This document shows, piece after piece, positions 9,701 to 17,737 of a stretch of DNA of 46,086 bases. The DNA is taken from NCBI GenBank assembly GCA_018004935.1, contig JAGNBF010000058.1, forward strand, positions 1,374 to 47,459, in the 5' to 3' direction. Each line of letters starts with the position of its first letter. The stretch's first letter is position 1. The translations under genes were made by a program, and so were the position numbers. Source of the stretch: Chloroflexota bacterium (GTDB taxonomy: Bacteria; Chloroflexota; Anaerolineae; Promineifilales; Promineifilaceae). Below the pieces are notes generated by a model, which did no database searches, was not told the origin of the DNA, and was given only the letters and a program-made list of their open reading frames with translations.

Positions 9701-9897
9701 TCATCAAAAATCACCCCGGTAAAATCGCCATCACCACACCCCAGGTCGAGGATAGGTTCAGGAATATCTGTGGCGCGATAAAAGCGGGCTTCAACGGCGC
9801 GAAGCAGAGCACGAAAAGCAGGCAAGGTTTTGAGTTGCCGCCAGAGAAGATCATCTGTATTGGGGGTTGTGTATGGCGTATTATTTCCGTTTACCAT
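6763..9897 (-). CDS. SAM methyltransferase fused to GT-C membrane glycosyltransferase
   Basis: A 1044-residue two-domain protein. Residues about 20-280 form a class I SAM-dependent methyltransferase (motif I ILDLGCGDGDF at 49-59, post-motif SVLEHIPD near 115). Residues about 300-350 are a low-complexity linker containing three copies of a seven-residue EQLIVDS repeat. From about 355 there are many hydrophobic segments of a PMT/ArnT-type GT-C glycosyltransferase, with the acidic loop NGTEANIG near 520 as the probable catalytic carboxylate. A second polar linker lies at about 855-900, before the last membrane segments. The likely role is transfer of a sugar from a polyprenyl-phosphate donor outside the membrane. 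It is followed closely by GT4 and flippase genes on the same strand. Seven Ala-Ala-Ala sites carry GCGGCCGC. Confidence 0.82.
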   Translation of the reverse strand: MVNGNNTPYTTPNTDDLLWRQLKTLPAFRALLRAVEARFYRATDIPEPILDLGCGDGDFTGVIFDEPITAGIDPWWNPLQKSRRGGNYRLLLQAMGDKMPFPDESFASVISNSVLEHIPDIQPVLNEASRVLKTGGKLVITMPSDNFTKMLGGAAAFERVGLDGMADSYRNFFNGISRHAHTDAPQVWAERLAQAGFAIVRWQQYFSQDALRALEVGHAQGVPSAVLHALTGHWIVAPYQRSLQVTEQWLRPLYEEPFPEQGAYIFFVAQKIKNGPIAIHLPEERRFTLDELCEPEPVHEQLIVDSEQLIVDSEQLIVDREQGSSPFANLHSPVSPSPTIVNTPSTHPPMAQSPLITLGFVALAVMAALVGQGVMSRDPGVPGAGLFWWGLSLVSAGVVLWRQQRVASPEWRWPRLADIPSRRWLYGFALALSLLAQGQVSGTGTQKPLLALLFWFAAAGVALYALSDESAPGNNHSPASSFSVVRSLNRLELALIIALTFFALLFRLVDLTNHPFIMNGTEANIGLDALSVTQGTLRSPFATSWISNPTLPAFLLAIPLSLLGPSLLSLRLLSVLVGTGTVLAVALLGRRLYGATVGLVAAALLTGWHLHLHYSRLGVTNIWDPLLVWLALGLLALAWQENRRPLWLVAGGALGLCAYFYTSSHLLPLMVLGLVVVWLLGNRAELWTRGQGLLIAAALALVILLPQYLYYRATPAVFMERVNQYGIVQNNWLTNQAANTGQNPLAILWGQVWRGAVAFNAGLDTSNLYGVTTPFIRSFWAAFYLLGIGLALLKWREVKYQILLVWLGVTLLFAAALMDSPPASHRILVATPAVVLLTALALTWVVEQVNKIWHSNKDENEQSAVNNTSPTSARELSVVDDQPTDPTLPLSPSPRLTPAAATFIILVLIGFVFSLSDTLYYFSGYRNENRFGDRNTELAYVVSTYLNDLDEGKFVYLYGPPNVYTSFPTFPFLLQDVYPGVDFVDVAEGEVILNAAAHDLVFIYLPERYAEHSQVVARFPGGNLQTFSGTFADPLFYAYEVTVP
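8935..9003 (-). repeat. In-frame 21-bp tandem repeat inside the fusion gene
   Basis: Three units of about 21 bp built from the submotif CAGTTGATAGTTGA encode the repeated peptide EQLIVDS. Related GTGAACAGTGAACAG sequence appears in the non-coding spacer at 12200-12240. It looks like an intergenic repeat that entered a tolerant linker without breaking the frame. Confidence 0.8.
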
Positions 9898-9915
9898 GAA
9901 TATCGCTCGTTAGGC

Positions 9916-11121
9916 TTATTTGCGCATATCGCGCAGGCGTTGGTAGGCGGGGGGTTCAGGGAGTGAAGGGTCAAACTGACCGGCGATTAATCCTTCAAAT
10001 AAGCGGGTGTACGCGGCCGCGTTCTCATCAGGACTAAACGCCTGAGCAATCACCGCCGGGTCTGCCTGGTACTGTTCTGGGTGACGTAGCACCTGGATCA
10101 CCTTTTGGGCCAATGCCTCATGGTCCCCGATGGGGGCGATTTCCCCCATACCCGTCAGTGTGACCGGTTGGCGCACCCCTGGCAAATCGCTGGCAATGCA
10201 GGGCACACCGTTCATCATGGCTTCAATTTGCACCAGCCCGAATGTTTCTGTGTTATTTAAACTACACAGTACCAGGCAATTCAGATTTTTATAGAAGGCC
10301 GTCAAATCGGCCCCGTGTAGGGTTCCCAGTCGTTGATAATGGTTGCCACTTTGTTGGAACAATGGCTCTAACATAGCGGCATAGGCTTCTTCTCCCAGGC
10401 CGGGGGGGCAGGCATGGAGTACCAGCACTTCAGGGAACGCTTTGGCAATGGTGGGCAAGGCACGGAGCAGAACCTCAATTCCTTTTTCGGCGGCCAGGCG
10501 GGCCGAGATACCAATGACTTTGCGGCCGCGTAATCCATGATTGTCTGCAAATTCGGCCGCGTGGGTTTCCGTGCAGGGGGTCAACTCTACCGGGGGTGGG
10601 ATGATGTGCAACTTTTTCCCGGCATAGCTAGACAGGTAGGGGGAGTGGGTTCCAAAATCACGGGTGTAGGTGACAATGGCGTGAGCCAGAGAGCCAGCCA
10701 TGCGGTTGGCTGTATGGACGACTGTGTCGGCCAGCCGATTGAACAGGCCAGATGGGAGTTGCAGGTCAGAATGGTAAGAGATGACGACGGGTTTGCCGAA
10801 GATGCGGCCGCGTAACGCCAGCCCGGGGGCATCAAATTGGGGCAAATGCAGGTGTATCACATCAGCATTCCATCCCAGCAAGGTCGCATAATGCCCAAAT
10901 GTCGGCATAATGACCCCCTTGCTGATACGAAAAGCTACGGGAATCCGCTTCACCCGCACCCCATCCATCAGCTCTTCACGCGGCCAATGTTTCTCCGCGT
11001 GTGAGGTAAGAATTGTCACCTCGTGCCCCATCCGCACCAGGGCACGACTCATCCGTTCCACGTAAATCGTTAAACCGCTTACATGCGGTCGGTAGTAGGT
11101 TAAGACTTCTAATATTTTCAT
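9916..11121 (-). CDS. Glycosyltransferase family 4
   Basis: A cytoplasmic retaining GT-B enzyme using a nucleotide-sugar donor. The N-terminal acceptor half begins MKILEVLTYYRPHVSGL, with a glycine-containing loop typical of GT4. The C-terminal half has the donor-binding EX7E motif (ETFGLVQIE) followed by MMNGVPCIASD. I chose the internal ATG at 11121 because the upstream alternative is a TTG four codons earlier and the GT4 family start fits here. No good ribosome site is seen for either. It lies 38 bases after the flippase-like gene and 18 bases before the methyltransferase/GT-C fusion, so these three form an operon for a membrane-linked glycan or glycolipid. Substrate unknown. Confidence 0.85.
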   Translation of the reverse strand: MKILEVLTYYRPHVSGLTIYVERMSRALVRMGHEVTILTSHAEKHWPREELMDGVRVKRIPVAFRISKGVIMPTFGHYATLLGWNADVIHLHLPQFDAPGLALRGRIFGKPVVISYHSDLQLPSGLFNRLADTVVHTANRMAGSLAHAIVTYTRDFGTHSPYLSSYAGKKLHIIPPPVELTPCTETHAAEFADNHGLRGRKVIGISARLAAEKGIEVLLRALPTIAKAFPEVLVLHACPPGLGEEAYAAMLEPLFQQSGNHYQRLGTLHGADLTAFYKNLNCLVLCSLNNTETFGLVQIEAMMNGVPCIASDLPGVRQPVTLTGMGEIAPIGDHEALAQKVIQVLRHPEQYQADPAVIAQAFSPDENAAAYTRLFEGLIAGQFDPSLPEPPAYQRLRDMRK

Positions 11122-11159
11122 CAGCGTTTGCAATGTTTTCGGTAAACGTTAATAGATAC

Positions 11160-12170
11160 CTATTTGCTACGAAATGAGCGAGCCATCGTGACGACATTTT
11201 GCCAGGTGGAACCAATACCGCGTAAGCCAATGACACCGAGGATATTCATCGTAATAAAGTTGATGGCGTGATACAAAAAAGCAAAAGCGGTGGCTTTGTC
11301 TTCCGGTTGCCCGATGAGGACCATGGTAGCGATAACGGCCCCCTCGAAAACGCCTACCTGCCCCGGGGAAGAGGGGGCGGCAATACCCAATGCCGCCCCA
11401 CAAACGGTCACGGCGGCCACTGACCAGGATGGCTCTAACCCCACGCCTAACATGCCAAAGTAGTAAGCGATGATGATCGGGAGCCAGGTAACGACGCTTA
11501 GAACAAGCAAAATGGCACCATCACGCAGGCGGGTCAGACTGCTGAGACCGGCCAACAGATCGTCAATAATTTTGACCCAGGTTTCGGTTTTGAGGAAGGG
11601 AATTTTGGTGAGGATGAAGGTAGCGATACGACGGGCCTGCGGCCGCATATTGGCCGCAATAATCATGACGATAATGGCTAACACAGCCACATAGCCGACC
11701 AACCGGGCCGCGTCTTGTGCGCCTCGTGCTCCTTCAGGCAAATTTTCTACAGAAGCAAAAGCAAATGGGAGTAAGGTGACGATGAAGAGCAAATCCAAAA
11801 TCCGCTCCATCACCATGGTTGAAACACCTTGGGCCAGTGTTACCGGGGGCACATTGCCGATGAGAACTCCCCGGGCCACATCTCCCAAACGGAAGGGTAG
11901 AATATTGGTTAGCATATAGCCAATATTCTGGATGTGGAAAATCTGGCTGTAGGGTACGGCATTGTTGAGCATAAACCGCCACCGAATTGCCCGTAAAAGG
12001 AGGAAACCGATGATGGATAGGGTGGTAATGCCCAGATAGGCAAAATTGGCGGTGCGCAAAGCCGCCAGCACATCTTTGATGGGGATAAAAACAAAAATGG
12101 CAACCAGGCAGAAGAGGCTTACCAGGATGCCGATGATTAATTGGATTTTTTGTTGTTTGGTGGCGTTCAT
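11160..12170 (-). CDS. LPG-synthase-type transmembrane (UPF0104) flippase-like protein
   Basis: A 336-residue integral membrane protein with about eight hydrophobic helices, matching the lysylphosphatidylglycerol synthase TM family (UPF0104, PF03706). Typical parts are the RAIRWRFML stretch after helix 2, the VLIGNVPPVTLAQGVSTMVMERILD segment (split here for length: residues about 110-130) and the GAALGIAAPSSPGQVGVFEGA region. Stand-alone members often sit in glycan loci and are thought to move or display lipid-linked intermediates. It heads the three-gene group with a GT4 and a GT-C enzyme, which supports that role. No aminoacyl-transfer domain is present, so lipid lysylation is unlikely. 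No clear ribosome site is seen; a C-run precedes the ATG. Confidence 0.8.
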   Translation of the reverse strand: MNATKQQKIQLIIGILVSLFCLVAIFVFIPIKDVLAALRTANFAYLGITTLSIIGFLLLRAIRWRFMLNNAVPYSQIFHIQNIGYMLTNILPFRLGDVARGVLIGNVPPVTLAQGVSTMVMERILDLLFIVTLLPFAFASVENLPEGARGAQDAARLVGYVAVLAIIVMIIAANMRPQARRIATFILTKIPFLKTETWVKIIDDLLAGLSSLTRLRDGAILLVLSVVTWLPIIIAYYFGMLGVGLEPSWSVAAVTVCGAALGIAAPSSPGQVGVFEGAVIATMVLIGQPEDKATAFAFLYHAINFITMNILGVIGLRGIGSTWQNVVTMARSFRSK

Positions 12171-12254
12171 GGGGGGGGATTATAGCAGTGAAGGGAGAAT
12201 AGTGAACAGTGAACAGTTTTCCATCCCGGTTCACTGTTGACCCGTTACTTTGCC

Positions 12255-13064
12255 TTACTCTGCCAGTTCAATGCCCGCTTCGCTTAGTTTTTCTTGTACG
12301 AGTGCGAGGAGCCGCGGCCGCATTTCTGCCGCTTTACCAAAACGGGCTTTGGCCACCAGGGTCAGTTCTGTATGTTGCCCAATAAGGCCTGTCTGGCTGA
12401 TCACCTGCCAGGGTTCCAACAAATTGGGCAGAAGCTCCATTGCCTCTTTGCCCATTGTTTCCAAAAGCGGTAACACCTGGCTCAGGTCATCAGAGTTAAT
12501 TTTGATGGCGATATCGGCCATTGAGAAGCGGCCGCGACTAAAATTACGCACCACCCGTATTTCACCGTTGGGGATAGAAAAAAGCTCCCCTGTAGGGGCG
12601 CGTAGTTGGGTGGAACGCAGATTTACCTGCTCCACAACCCCTTCAATTTGCCCCCCGGTGAGGCCATGGAGTTCAATCTTTTCCCCCACATCAAATGGGT
12701 CCTCAAAGAGCAAATTCATGCCGCTTAGATAATCGCTAACCAGCGGCCGCGCGCCCAGGCCAAATGCCGCACTGAATAAACCTACCATCCAGATAAGCGT
12801 ATCGGTATTCACGAATAGCGAGAAGGCAAAAATAGTGGCAATGAGAAAGGCCAAAAAGCTGATACTGCCAGCGACCAATCCCTGTAAAGTGTGGATACGT
12901 TCCGGGCGCAGGCGAGTTGGTTCGCGGCTAAGCCGGTTCAGGTTCATCAGGCGCAGGGTAATCCGCCCGGATAACCGGTGTATGATCCAACTCACCATAT
13001 AGCCAATGAAAATGGAGATGAAGTTTTGCCAGAAGGTAGGGAGAGAGGTAAACCAGGTAATCAT
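12255..13064 (-). CDS. Small mechanosensitive channel (MscS family)
   Basis: A 269-residue membrane protein. The first 110 residues give two or three hydrophobic helices; a pore-lining segment rich in Gly/Ala (SAAFGLGARPLVSDYLSG) follows. The beta-domain has the family pattern DPFDVGEKIELHG, then VEQVNLRSTQLRAPTGELFSIPNGEI, and a C-terminal alpha/beta domain. It opens under membrane tension to release solutes. The gene is 84 bases downstream-facing from the flippase gene on the same strand. Three GCGGCCGC sites are all in the Arg-Pro or Gly-Arg frames, not Ala-Ala-Ala. Confidence 0.87.
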   Translation of the reverse strand: MITWFTSLPTFWQNFISIFIGYMVSWIIHRLSGRITLRLMNLNRLSREPTRLRPERIHTLQGLVAGSISFLAFLIATIFAFSLFVNTDTLIWMVGLFSAAFGLGARPLVSDYLSGMNLLFEDPFDVGEKIELHGLTGGQIEGVVEQVNLRSTQLRAPTGELFSIPNGEIRVVRNFSRGRFSMADIAIKINSDDLSQVLPLLETMGKEAMELLPNLLEPWQVISQTGLIGQHTELTLVAKARFGKAAEMRPRLLALVQEKLSEAGIELAE

Positions 13065-13142
13065 GATGATAATTATAGACCGTGCTATGCTGTGGAAAAC
13101 AGCCTCTTTTGTTTATATGAATATTGCTATGTTGGTTGTTGG

Positions 13143-13312
13143 GGAATGGGGTAAGCGTTTAGTTACCCCACCCCTAACCCTGCCCGCAGGGGCGGGGAAC
13201 TATTTTCGGCGCGGTTTCCCCCCTTCCCTCTGGGATCGAAGGGGGATGGGTCTTCTGCCCAGGCTTACTCAACAGTTGCCGCCAACAAAATGTCATTTTA
13301 TGACCGTGGTAA
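13143..13312. repeat. Truncated copy of hairpin repeat, inverted relative to 3.4 kb copy
   Basis: Contains the GC-rich second hairpin (CCCGCAGGGGCGGGG region), then half of hairpin 1 (GGCGCGGTTTCCCC, right arm missing), then sequence matching the reverse complement of 3425-3500 (GGGATGGGTCTTC, AAAATGTCATTTTATGACC). The left edge begins GTAAGCGTTTAGTT (13151), like the copy at 22288. It fills the spacer before the TPR gene together with the next element. Confidence 0.75.
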
Positions 13313-13326
13313 GTATAGTTACGAAG

Positions 13327-13461
13327 TAACCGTTCAGTTCAGAGATGGTTTTAGGCCGTTTTGGATGACTTCAGCGGATTTAGAGAGGAACGGATTTAAG
13401 GCGACCTCTGGAAAATCCGTTTGTTTCTTAATTTGTTGATGTAACTTAACTGAACGCTTAC
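13327..13461. mobile_element. Non-autonomous mobile repeat (TIR GTAAGCGTTCAGTT family), 9-bp target duplication
   Basis: The ends are GTAACCGTTCAGTT (13326-13339) and AACTGAACGCTTAC (13448-13461), inverted repeats of 14 bp. The 9-mer GTTACGAAG lies on both sides (13318-13326 and 13462-13470) as a target duplication. The 135-bp interior is A/T-rich and has no open frame. It stops 15 bases before the TPR gene start, so it probably replaced that gene's native leader. Confidence 0.85.
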
Positions 13462-13475
13462 GTTACGAAGATGAT

Positions 13476-14585
13476 ATGATTAGCGGCATGTCTCAAATAA
13501 CTGCCCAGAAACAAAGAATTGAACAGGCTCTCGCGGCCGCGACCCAAAGTGGTCAACAAATCGTCGTTTGCCAGCTCCTTCTGCAATTAAGCCTCATTCA
13601 TTTGTCAGCGGGGGAGATGTCCCAGGTGGAGCAATATAGCCAGCGTGGGTTGCCTTTGGCCCGGCAATTGCGCCAGTCTCGGTTAGAGCTAGGTTTTCTT
13701 ACCTGCCTGGGCAACGCGGCCGCCACACATGGCGATTACCAGACGGCCCAAAATTGGTTTGCGGCCGCGCTTGTTCTGGCACAACAGCAAAACGATGAGG
13801 AATTAATTGGACAACTTCAACTCAATCTGGGAGCCATCGCCGCTAATCAGGGGGCTTATCACCAGGCGGTGGGGTATTTTTCCGCCAGCCTGGAACTGGC
13901 CCAACGTCATCAACAACAACAGCGCATCTGTTTGTTGTGGCTTCACCTGGGGGCTATTCAGGTGGAGTTAGGGGCCTTTACCGAAGCTGAGACGACCTTC
14001 CGGGCGGCCCTGGCGTTAGCGCAACAGTCTGACAACCTGGAACGAATGGCTCAAGCCCGATTGAACCTGGGACTGTTGGCCCAGGAGCAGGAGCAATACC
14101 ATGAAGCGGAGACCTATTTCCAGGAAACAATCGCTCTGGCGCAGGTTTTGCGTGATCGTGAATTGCTGACGGCCAGTCTGATTGGTCTGGGTGCGGCCGC
14201 ACGGGAACAGGGGCAATGGTCTAAAGCGAATACCATGTTGGGAGAGGCGCTGGCGCTGGCGCGAACGGTGGGGCATCAGTGGCATATTGCGGGGGCGTTG
14301 TTGGAGTGGGGGGAGTTGTACCGGGAGCAGGGAATTGAGGACGCGGCCGCAACGGCTTTGACTGAAGCGCTCTCGCTGGCGCAAATGGGAGATAGGCAGG
14401 TGCAGGTGGCGTCTGCCTTATTTGGTCTGGCGCAACTGGCCCAGGTTCGTAATAACCAGGCCGAAGCCCTTCATCAGGCCGAGGCCAGTTTGGCTATCTG
14501 GCAACGACTAAATCATCATCGCGGCCGCAAGGTGCAAGCATTCATTGCCACCTACCTGTCCTCAGAGTCGCCATCCTCATCCTGA
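13476..14585 (+). CDS. Tetratricopeptide repeat protein
   Basis: A 369-residue soluble protein made almost entirely of TPR units of about 40 residues, each with Gly/Ala at helix-packing positions and recurring LG.IA..QG.Y..A patterns. It resembles the TPR tail of the STAND regulator at 3783-6605 but has no ATPase or DNA-binding domain, so it is probably an interaction scaffold or a shortened regulator relative. The start is uncertain (ATG at 13476 or 13488); neither has a clear ribosome site, because the mobile repeat ending at 13461 and its duplicated target occupy that position. Six GCGGCCGC sites occur, five encoding Ala-Ala-Ala. Confidence 0.78.
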   Translation: MISGMSQITAQKQRIEQALAAATQSGQQIVVCQLLLQLSLIHLSAGEMSQVEQYSQRGLPLARQLRQSRLELGFLTCLGNAAATHGDYQTAQNWFAAALVLAQQQNDEELIGQLQLNLGAIAANQGAYHQAVGYFSASLELAQRHQQQQRICLLWLHLGAIQVELGAFTEAETTFRAALALAQQSDNLERMAQARLNLGLLAQEQEQYHEAETYFQETIALAQVLRDRELLTASLIGLGAAAREQGQWSKANTMLGEALALARTVGHQWHIAGALLEWGELYREQGIEDAAATALTEALSLAQMGDRQVQVASALFGLAQLAQVRNNQAEALHQAEASLAIWQRLNHHRGRKVQAFIATYLSSESPSSS

Positions 14586-14592
14586 TAGGGAC

Positions 14593-14610
14593 AAGCCAGA
14601 ACCAATAAGA
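14593..14610 (+). repeat. Gene-end repeat motif, copy 3
   Basis: AAGCCAGAACCAATAAGAA-like sequence directly follows the TPR gene stop and matches (one or two changes) the copies beyond the stops of the genes at 6763 and 23928, in the same orientation relative to the gene. Confidence 0.6.
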
Positions 14611-14636
14611 ATGCCCAGCCCGGAAAGGCTGGGCAT
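14611..14636. terminator. Hairpin terminator between convergent genes
   Basis: ATGCCCAGCC (14611-14620) pairs perfectly with GGCTGGGCAT (14627-14636) around loop CGGAAA, followed by CGTTTGCCAATTTTT. It sits between the TPR gene (ends 14585) and the PQQ gene (ends 14695) and can serve the plus strand; the minus-strand side has a poorer T run. Confidence 0.75.
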
Positions 14637-14694
14637 CGTTTGCCAATTTTTGAACCACGCCGTAACGACAAAATTGACGCGCACTCCTTAACCC

Positions 14695-16359
14695 CTACGG
14701 CCACATCTTTGTCACCGTCATGTTAGCCAAATCGATGGAGTAAATTTGTCGTTCGATGAGCATCCAGTGGATTCCCCGGTATTCACCTAAATCGGTAAAT
14801 ATTGTCGAGCCAGCGATTTCATTCAGGGTGGTGGTGCTGGTACTCAGGATGGTGCCATCGGCGATATTGAGCTGATCTAAAATCACTTCGTCTGGTTCAG
14901 ACCGCAGTCGGAAAATTAATACGGTTGTTTCAGTGGTAGATTGTTCTGGCCATAGCAGGAACCAACTTCCTTCATTGCTAGAAACCGATGAATATTCTCC
15001 CTGTTCCAAAAAATCGTCGGCGGTGGGGATGTGTTGCCATAATAGTGCCCCAGAAGTGGCATTCATGGCCCACAGTTCATAGCGACGGGTGCCCCGGGTG
15101 CGTTCGGCCAGGACGAGCAAAATATCATTTTGTACGGTTAGGGGGCGCAGTTCGTAATCGGCACTGGTGGTTAATAGCTGGAATGAGGTTGTGGCTTCAT
15201 CTATGACGCTGAGGTTATGACCATTCCCCATATAGATGCGTCCATTGGCGAAAACGGGTGGTTCGTCTGATCCGGGGTGTATTTCATCAATGGGGCCGGT
15301 AACTTCCCAGAGCAATTCGCCAGTAGCGCCATCCCATTTTTGTGCGGTGCCCGGTTCAAAAAAGCCCATGAAGAAATAAAGGGGGGAACCAGGGGCGGAT
15401 TGGTAAACGGGGTCATAAATGGAAGGCCATTGGGGGTCATCCTCGCCAAAGGGTTCATTGTGACCGCGCGGGTGTAAGTCTGGAGCGGGCAAACCGGTCG
15501 CGGCCGCAAAAACACGCACAAAAGTCACTGCTTCCACTTCATCCAGGACGGCTACCTTATCCCCAACCATATACAAACCCCGAGGCGTCGCCTCTAGCAC
15601 CGTTTCCCACACTAACTCGCCTGTAGTCGTAGAAAATGCCTGAAGACGGCCATCATTAGTGAGGACAACCAATGTGGTAGGGAAGAGTTGCCAACATTGG
15701 TCACAAGGTGAAGAAAGGGAATCGCTCATGGTGGCCTGCCAGGTTACTGTGCCATCAGCCCGATTAAAGGCTTGCAGTTTGTTTTCCTGGGCCACGTAGA
15801 CAAACTGATCATTGGCCATAACGTCTAGTAATGAGGGGTATTCATCATAAGGTTCACTCTCCCAACGTACCGATTCGCTGGTATTGTCCAGGTAGGTGAG
15901 GGCGTATTTTTCCCCACCATAGGTAACGGCCAGAATATCGGCTTTGTTGGTGTCGCGGCCGCTTTCGGGGGCCAAAATATAACCATCTGAACCCAGGGCG
16001 ATGAAAGCTTTCAGCACATCGGTGAGTGGGTTGGGAATGCCTTGTTGGCCCTGGAAATACATGACGGCCACGGCAACCCCTCCCAGGAAAAGGAAAAAGA
16101 CGAGAAAAAGGGAGCAACCACTGCTACTACTGTTTTTTTGTACGGAGGGTTGGTAGGGTTTAGGGGGGCGAGGGGTAGGGACATGGACGGGTCGCGGCTG
16201 TGATGGCCGTTTTTCTTTGGGCACATCCCGTAAGGTGATAGGCACCTCAACCATTGAGCCACAATAATCACATTTGACCAGAGGTTGGGTTACATCAACT
16301 TCTAATGGTGCATGGCAAGAAGGGCAATTCAGTGTACGAAGTGAAGATGATTTACTCAT
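14695..16359 (-). CDS. Zinc-ribbon, membrane-anchored PQQ-type beta-propeller protein
   Basis: A 554-residue protein. Residues 12-42 form a zinc ribbon (CPSCHAPL then CDYCGSMVEV), followed by a Pro/Lys-rich linker and a single membrane helix at about 82-103. The outer part from about 120 has repeats with W-x2-x-x-G-E-L/V and G-D-K-V-x-V strands typical of PQQ-like/WD-type propellers (for example TTGELVWE, ATGELLWE, TSGALLWQ). The zinc ribbon inside and the propeller outside suggest a sensor or assembly role, not an enzyme; residues for PQQ binding cannot be judged. The closest general pattern is DUF-type zinc-ribbon membrane proteins of Chloroflexota. It has two GCGGCCGC sites. Confidence 0.75.
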   Translation of the reverse strand: MSKSSSLRTLNCPSCHAPLEVDVTQPLVKCDYCGSMVEVPITLRDVPKEKRPSQPRPVHVPTPRPPKPYQPSVQKNSSSSGCSLFLVFFLFLGGVAVAVMYFQGQQGIPNPLTDVLKAFIALGSDGYILAPESGRDTNKADILAVTYGGEKYALTYLDNTSESVRWESEPYDEYPSLLDVMANDQFVYVAQENKLQAFNRADGTVTWQATMSDSLSSPCDQCWQLFPTTLVVLTNDGRLQAFSTTTGELVWETVLEATPRGLYMVGDKVAVLDEVEAVTFVRVFAAATGLPAPDLHPRGHNEPFGEDDPQWPSIYDPVYQSAPGSPLYFFMGFFEPGTAQKWDGATGELLWEVTGPIDEIHPGSDEPPVFANGRIYMGNGHNLSVIDEATTSFQLLTTSADYELRPLTVQNDILLVLAERTRGTRRYELWAMNATSGALLWQHIPTADDFLEQGEYSSVSSNEGSWFLLWPEQSTTETTVLIFRLRSEPDEVILDQLNIADGTILSTSTTTLNEIAGSTIFTDLGEYRGIHWMLIERQIYSIDLANMTVTKMWP

Positions 16360-16454
16360 GTTATTTACTGTTTAGAGTTCCGGAAAGGCACAAAGATCTT
16401 GAGGGGGCATTCTATTGTTGGTTGTGTTCTCTGTCAAGAGAGGCGTAGGTAACA

Positions 16455-16739
16455 CAGTAATTCTCATTTTGAACGGTAAGCGTTCCGTTGAGTCAACTGG
16501 GGTAGCACAGCCTTTCCCGGCTGTGCGTTCTCTATACAGTTTGTTTTCACGAGAGGGCGAACAGCCTGAAAGGCTGTTCTACGGCTGGGGCCATTTTTCG
16601 AGTGTGCTTTTGGCGGGCAACGGTTTTAACTTGAGTTTGGAGTTCAGAGCCAGAGCTAGAGGGTTTTCCAGAGTAATTTCCTCTCGCTCTCTCCTATCGC
16701 TCTAAACTCCAGTTTTAACGGTTGGTTAAATTGAGAATG
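16455..16739. mobile_element. Non-autonomous repeat with CAGTAATTCTCA ends
   Basis: The left end CAGTAATTCTCATTTTGAAC (16455-16474) is the inverted counterpart of TTAAATTGAGAATGG (16726-16740) and is shared with the element at 29639-29817. Inside, GCACAGCC and CGGCTGTGC form a hairpin, and GAACAGCC / GGCTGTTC another. I see no clear target duplication. It fills much of the 734-base gap before the V4R gene. Confidence 0.6.
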
Positions 16740-16753
16740 GCCGGGGGCATGGC

Positions 16754-16931
16754 AGGGCGATTGCCTACTCACCCCAATGAACCCAACACCCTAACAATTC
16801 CTGGCCAGAAGGGGAAAAAAACAATTTGAGCCGTTTTTCGCGGGCATTCGCCCGCGAAAAACGGCTCTTAAAAAATTCCCCGCCTCTGGGGGTGGGGTTA
16901 GGGGTGGGAAATCCGAGTATGCAATCGCCCT
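16754..16931. mobile_element. Non-autonomous hairpin element (TIR AGGGCGATTGC), 10-bp target duplication
   Basis: The ends are AGGGCGATTGCCTACTC (16754-16770) and GAGTATGCAATCGCCCT (16915-16931). GGGGGCATGG lies on each side (16743-16752 and 16933-16942). Inside is an 18-bp perfect hairpin with loop ATTC near 16833-16872 and the GC-rich second hairpin. The same ends bound the element at 41582-41752, whose central hairpin has an unrelated sequence. The remaining spacer to 17093 shows nothing recognisable. Confidence 0.85.
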
Positions 16932-17093
16932 AGGGGGCATGGTAATCTTCTTGCCCCCACATCTACCGTGCTTTACAATCTGAGCCTTCCGCTGTCGCGT
17001 GTTATATGGTCCGCAACCACACCGTGATGAGGGTTTTACACCTTACCACCAGCCACCGTGTCAGGTAGTTTCTCTCAACCAAAGGAATTAACC

Positions 17094-17732
17094 ATGAACG
17101 AGCGCATTAACCTGCCCCCTGATACTCCTTATGTCAATGCTTTATTACTTCAAGCTCTGACGGGCATTGAAGAGGTGCTGGGTACCAATGGTCTAAATGC
17201 TGTTTTGCAGAGTAGTGGTTTACAACGATATGTCGGGAACCCCCCACCTAATGATTTGGGGCAGGGGGTGTTAGTTCGGGAATATGCTTTACTCAACCAG
17301 GCTGTACAAGAATTTACGGGCCGGGCGGGTAAGGGAATGCTTCAACGGGTGGGGCGGGCATCTTTTCGCTGGGCTATCAAGGAGCAACAGGCGGTGATGG
17401 GATTAGCCGGGATTGCTCTTAAGGCGTTGCCGCAAAATCTACGCAAAAAGGCGATTCTCCTGGCGGTACGCAAAGGGTTGACTGATACCCTCAATTATGC
17501 CCGCATCAAGGTAGAAAATGACGGCACCGATCTGGTTTTTACTGATTACACCTGCCCTATTTGTGAGGGGCGAACCAGTAAGGAAACTACCTGTCATATT
17601 TATTTGGGTTCTTTGGGTGAGGCAATGGCTTTTGCGACCGGGCGCGATTTTCGGGAGTTTGAAATTATCGAAACACACTGCAAAGCTAAAGGGGACGCCT
17701 TTTGTCGCTTTGTCATTCGGGATCGGGTTTAG
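17094..17732 (+). CDS. V4R-domain protein
   Basis: A 212-residue protein starting at the ATG after AAAGGA. Residues about 120-210 fit the V4R (4-vinyl reductase-like) fold: the conserved end FEIIETHCKAKGDAFCRFVIR is the diagnostic part (written across residues 188-208), with a C-x2-C pair (TCPICEG) and another Cys (ETTCHIYLG) before it. V4R domains bind small hydrophobic ligands or metals and occur in methanogenesis regulators, phenol regulators and bacteriochlorophyll enzymes (BchJ). The N-terminal half matches the helical part seen in Chloroflexota members. The stop is five bases before the next gene, so the two are co-transcribed. No GCGGCCGC site lies within it. Confidence 0.75.
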   Translation: MNERINLPPDTPYVNALLLQALTGIEEVLGTNGLNAVLQSSGLQRYVGNPPPNDLGQGVLVREYALLNQAVQEFTGRAGKGMLQRVGRASFRWAIKEQQAVMGLAGIALKALPQNLRKKAILLAVRKGLTDTLNYARIKVENDGTDLVFTDYTCPICEGRTSKETTCHIYLGSLGEAMAFATGRDFREFEIIETHCKAKGDAFCRFVIRDRV

Positions 17733-17737
17733 TAACG

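Noticed and set aside
16415-16705. Plus-strand open frame in the spacer before the V4R gene
   Set aside because: It lies in the mobile repeat at 16455-16739 and has no ribosome site or family match.
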